Origin: Streptomyces sp. C10-9-1
GTDB taxonomy: Bacteria > Actinomycetota > Actinomycetes > Streptomycetales > Streptomycetaceae
Direction: 5' to 3'
Assembly: GCF_024497955.1 (NCBI RefSeq)
Contig: NZ_JANHKP010000010.1
Coordinates: 226,904 to 290,903, forward strand
Length of the DNA: 64,000 nt
This document shows, piece after piece, positions 62,853 to 64,000 of the stretch; the stretch's first letter is position 1; each line of letters opens with the position of its first letter. The notes beneath the pieces were generated by a model. It was not told the DNA's origin. It saw only the letters and a program-made list of their open reading frames with translations, and did no database searches. Position numbers and translations under genes: made by a program.

Positions 62853-63572
62853 TTACGCCTTGGGCGTGGGCACAAGGTGGGCGAAGACGACCACGTTCTC
62901 GGTGTAGTCCTTGGCCTTCCGGTCGTACGCGCCCCCGCAGGTGATCAGACGCAGCTGTGCGTCGGGGGTGTCGGCGTAGACGCGCTCGTCGGGGAAGTCG
63001 TCCTTCCTGAAGTTCTCCACCTCGTCGACCACGAAGCGCGCGGTCGTCCCGTCGGCCCGGACGACGTCCACCGTGCTGCCCTTCTTCAGCATCCTCAGCT
63101 GGAGGAAGACGGCGGGGCCGGTGGTGGTGTCGACGTGTCCGGCGATGATCGACGTCCCGAGTTCACCCGGGGTCACACCGTCCTGGAACCAGCCCACCAG
63201 GTTGCGGTCGTCCGGGGGCGGCGCGTCCAGGGTGCCGTCCTTGCCGACGGACAGGCCCATGAACGGCGCGTCCACGGCGATGGCCGGGATCTTCAGCCGG
63301 GTCGGCTCGGAGCGGGGCAGGGACAGGGGCTTCTCGGCGGGCTTCTGCGCCGGGGACGCGGACGGTGCGGCGGAAGCGGTGGCGGAAGCGGTGGCGCTGG
63401 GCTTCGGCGCGGCCGCCGAGGCGGGCTTGGCGTCGTCGGGCGGACCGAAGGAGTTGTAGATCAGCAGGAGGCCGAGGAGGCAGGCGACGACCGGCCAGAG
63501 CAGGGCGCGCCCGAGCGAGCGGGTGACGGAGAAGGAAGGACGGGGGGGATCGGGGCGCTGCGGGGAGGCCAT
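62853..63572 (-). CDS. Class F sortase
   Basis: A 239-residue membrane-anchored transpeptidase. One membrane segment lies near residues 25-42, then an Ala/Ser/Pro linker. The sortase fold has catalytic His146 in IAGHVDTTTGPAVF and Cys212 in LITCGGAYD, with LRLITCGG as in class F. Arg downstream (YDRKAKDY) probably completes the site. The gene follows a surface-type protein gene 138 bases upstream, its possible substrate or partner. Confidence 0.9.
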   Translation of the reverse strand: MASPQRPDPPRPSFSVTRSLGRALLWPVVACLLGLLLIYNSFGPPDDAKPASAAAPKPSATASATASAAPSASPAQKPAEKPLSLPRSEPTRLKIPAIAVDAPFMGLSVGKDGTLDAPPPDDRNLVGWFQDGVTPGELGTSIIAGHVDTTTGPAVFLQLRMLKKGSTVDVVRADGTTARFVVDEVENFRKDDFPDERVYADTPDAQLRLITCGGAYDRKAKDYTENVVVFAHLVPTPKA

Positions 63573-63710
63573 GCTGCGGACCTTTCACTGCCTGGAGGTG
63601 GTGCGTGCCGCCCGGGCCGGGGACCTGGGCCGGGCGGCCGGGTGGGGACGACCGGCGTCGCGGCCGCCGCCCGGCAGGGCGGCAGCCGCGACGCGGAGTG
63701 CGGGAAGGGG

Positions 63711-64000
63711 TCAGGCGGCGGCGGAGCCGGTCGCTCCACGACGGCGCATCACCATGGCGCCCGCGCCGAGACCGCCGAGCAGCAGGACCGCGCCCGCGGC
63801 CAGGCCGCCGCCGGACATGGCCGTGCCGCCGCCACCGGTGTGGACGCCGCCGCGGGGCTTGTCGTGCTTCCAGGACTTCTCCTCGTCGCCCTTCTCCCAC
63901 TTCTTCTCGCCGGAGCCGTTGTCCTTGCTCCAGTCGTCGGCCGTGACCGCGGCGAGAGCACCGCCACCGGCGTGCACACCACCGTGCGGCTTCTTGTACT
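63711..64000 (-). CDS. Cell-surface-like protein, N-terminus beyond the window
   Basis: The minus-strand frame is open to the window edge, so the start is off-window. Visible: repeats KPHGGVHAGGGA and KPRGGVHTGGGG, a charged linker (KDNGSGEKKWEKGDEEKSWK), and a C-terminal membrane segment (GLAAGAVLLLGGLGAGAMVM) with RRRG and a short tail. The layout is that of a sortase substrate, but no LPxTG-type motif is visible before the segment. It lies directly upstream of the class F sortase gene. Confidence 0.7.
   Translation of the reverse strand, partial: YKKPHGGVHAGGGALAAVTADDWSKDNGSGEKKWEKGDEEKSWKHDKPRGGVHTGGGGTAMSGGGLAAGAVLLLGGLGAGAMVMRRRGATGSAAA

Overview
The window is very GC-rich DNA (roughly 70-75 % in most genes) with strong codon-position bias, GTG and TTG starts, GAGGAG-type ribosome binding sites, long perfect hairpin terminators and typical actinomycete genes: MurT/GatD, a class F sortase, a subtilisin-inhibitor-like protein, an AA10 chitin oxidase and SAV_2336-type proteins. 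The source is almost certainly a Streptomyces or a close relative. No rRNA, tRNA or CRISPR array was seen.

Layout. 0-6 kb: an ABC importer operon (lipoprotein, two permeases, ATPase, HAD phosphatase) with a divergent GntR/HutC regulator and a 16-bp palindrome in the promoter. 6-14 kb: a GlxA-type AraC regulator, an HD-domain protein, a secreted chitin oxidase (AA10) with DasR-like sites upstream, an XRE regulator, and a secreted M4 + M28 double protease ending in a chitin-binding module. 14.6-16.9 kb: a decayed RiPP locus (broken precursor, frameshifted radical SAM/SPASM maturase, third gene without a natural end). 17.1-26.4 kb: a lower-GC island with three overlapping or nearly abutting genes on the minus strand: alpha/beta hydrolase, caspase-STAND NTPase-propeller, and a 1714-residue P-loop protein with a degenerate Lon-like segment. 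This looks like an NTP-dependent conflict or abortive-infection system and is the best candidate for something undescribed. 27.3-34.2 kb: YjbQ, a flavin monooxygenase, MltG, a 19-residue hydrophobic peptide, an ECF sigma operon, and an ABC exporter with a divergent MarR. 34.2-36.9 kb: insertion-sequence debris (one IS with intact ends, a NUDIX remnant, an ISAs1 remnant, an IS5 fragment with its own inverted repeats) around a lone secreted protein. 36.9-47 kb: a membrane protein, a hydrolase, a heterodimeric ABC exporter, a membrane metal-dependent hydrolase and a DEAD/DEAH helicase.

47.1-54.0 kb: a second conflict-type operon, read on the minus strand: Trypco1 (CU044_2847) protein, trypsin-like protease fused to a VMAP-type region, MoxR AAA+ ATPase, and a SAV_2336 vWA-like protein fused to a degenerate kinase and a MinD-like ATPase. 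All four genes touch or overlap. This matches the VMAP ternary systems described by comparative genomics.

54-64 kb is conserved chromosome: glutathione peroxidase, acyl-CoA dehydrogenase with a divergent TetR and nested operators, peptide deformylase, murT-gatD, pfkA, a CtaG-like membrane protein, a small membrane protein, a protease inhibitor with a predicted P1 lysine, a class F sortase, and a cell-surface-like protein cut by the window edge. Family assignments were made by reading motifs; no database search was run.
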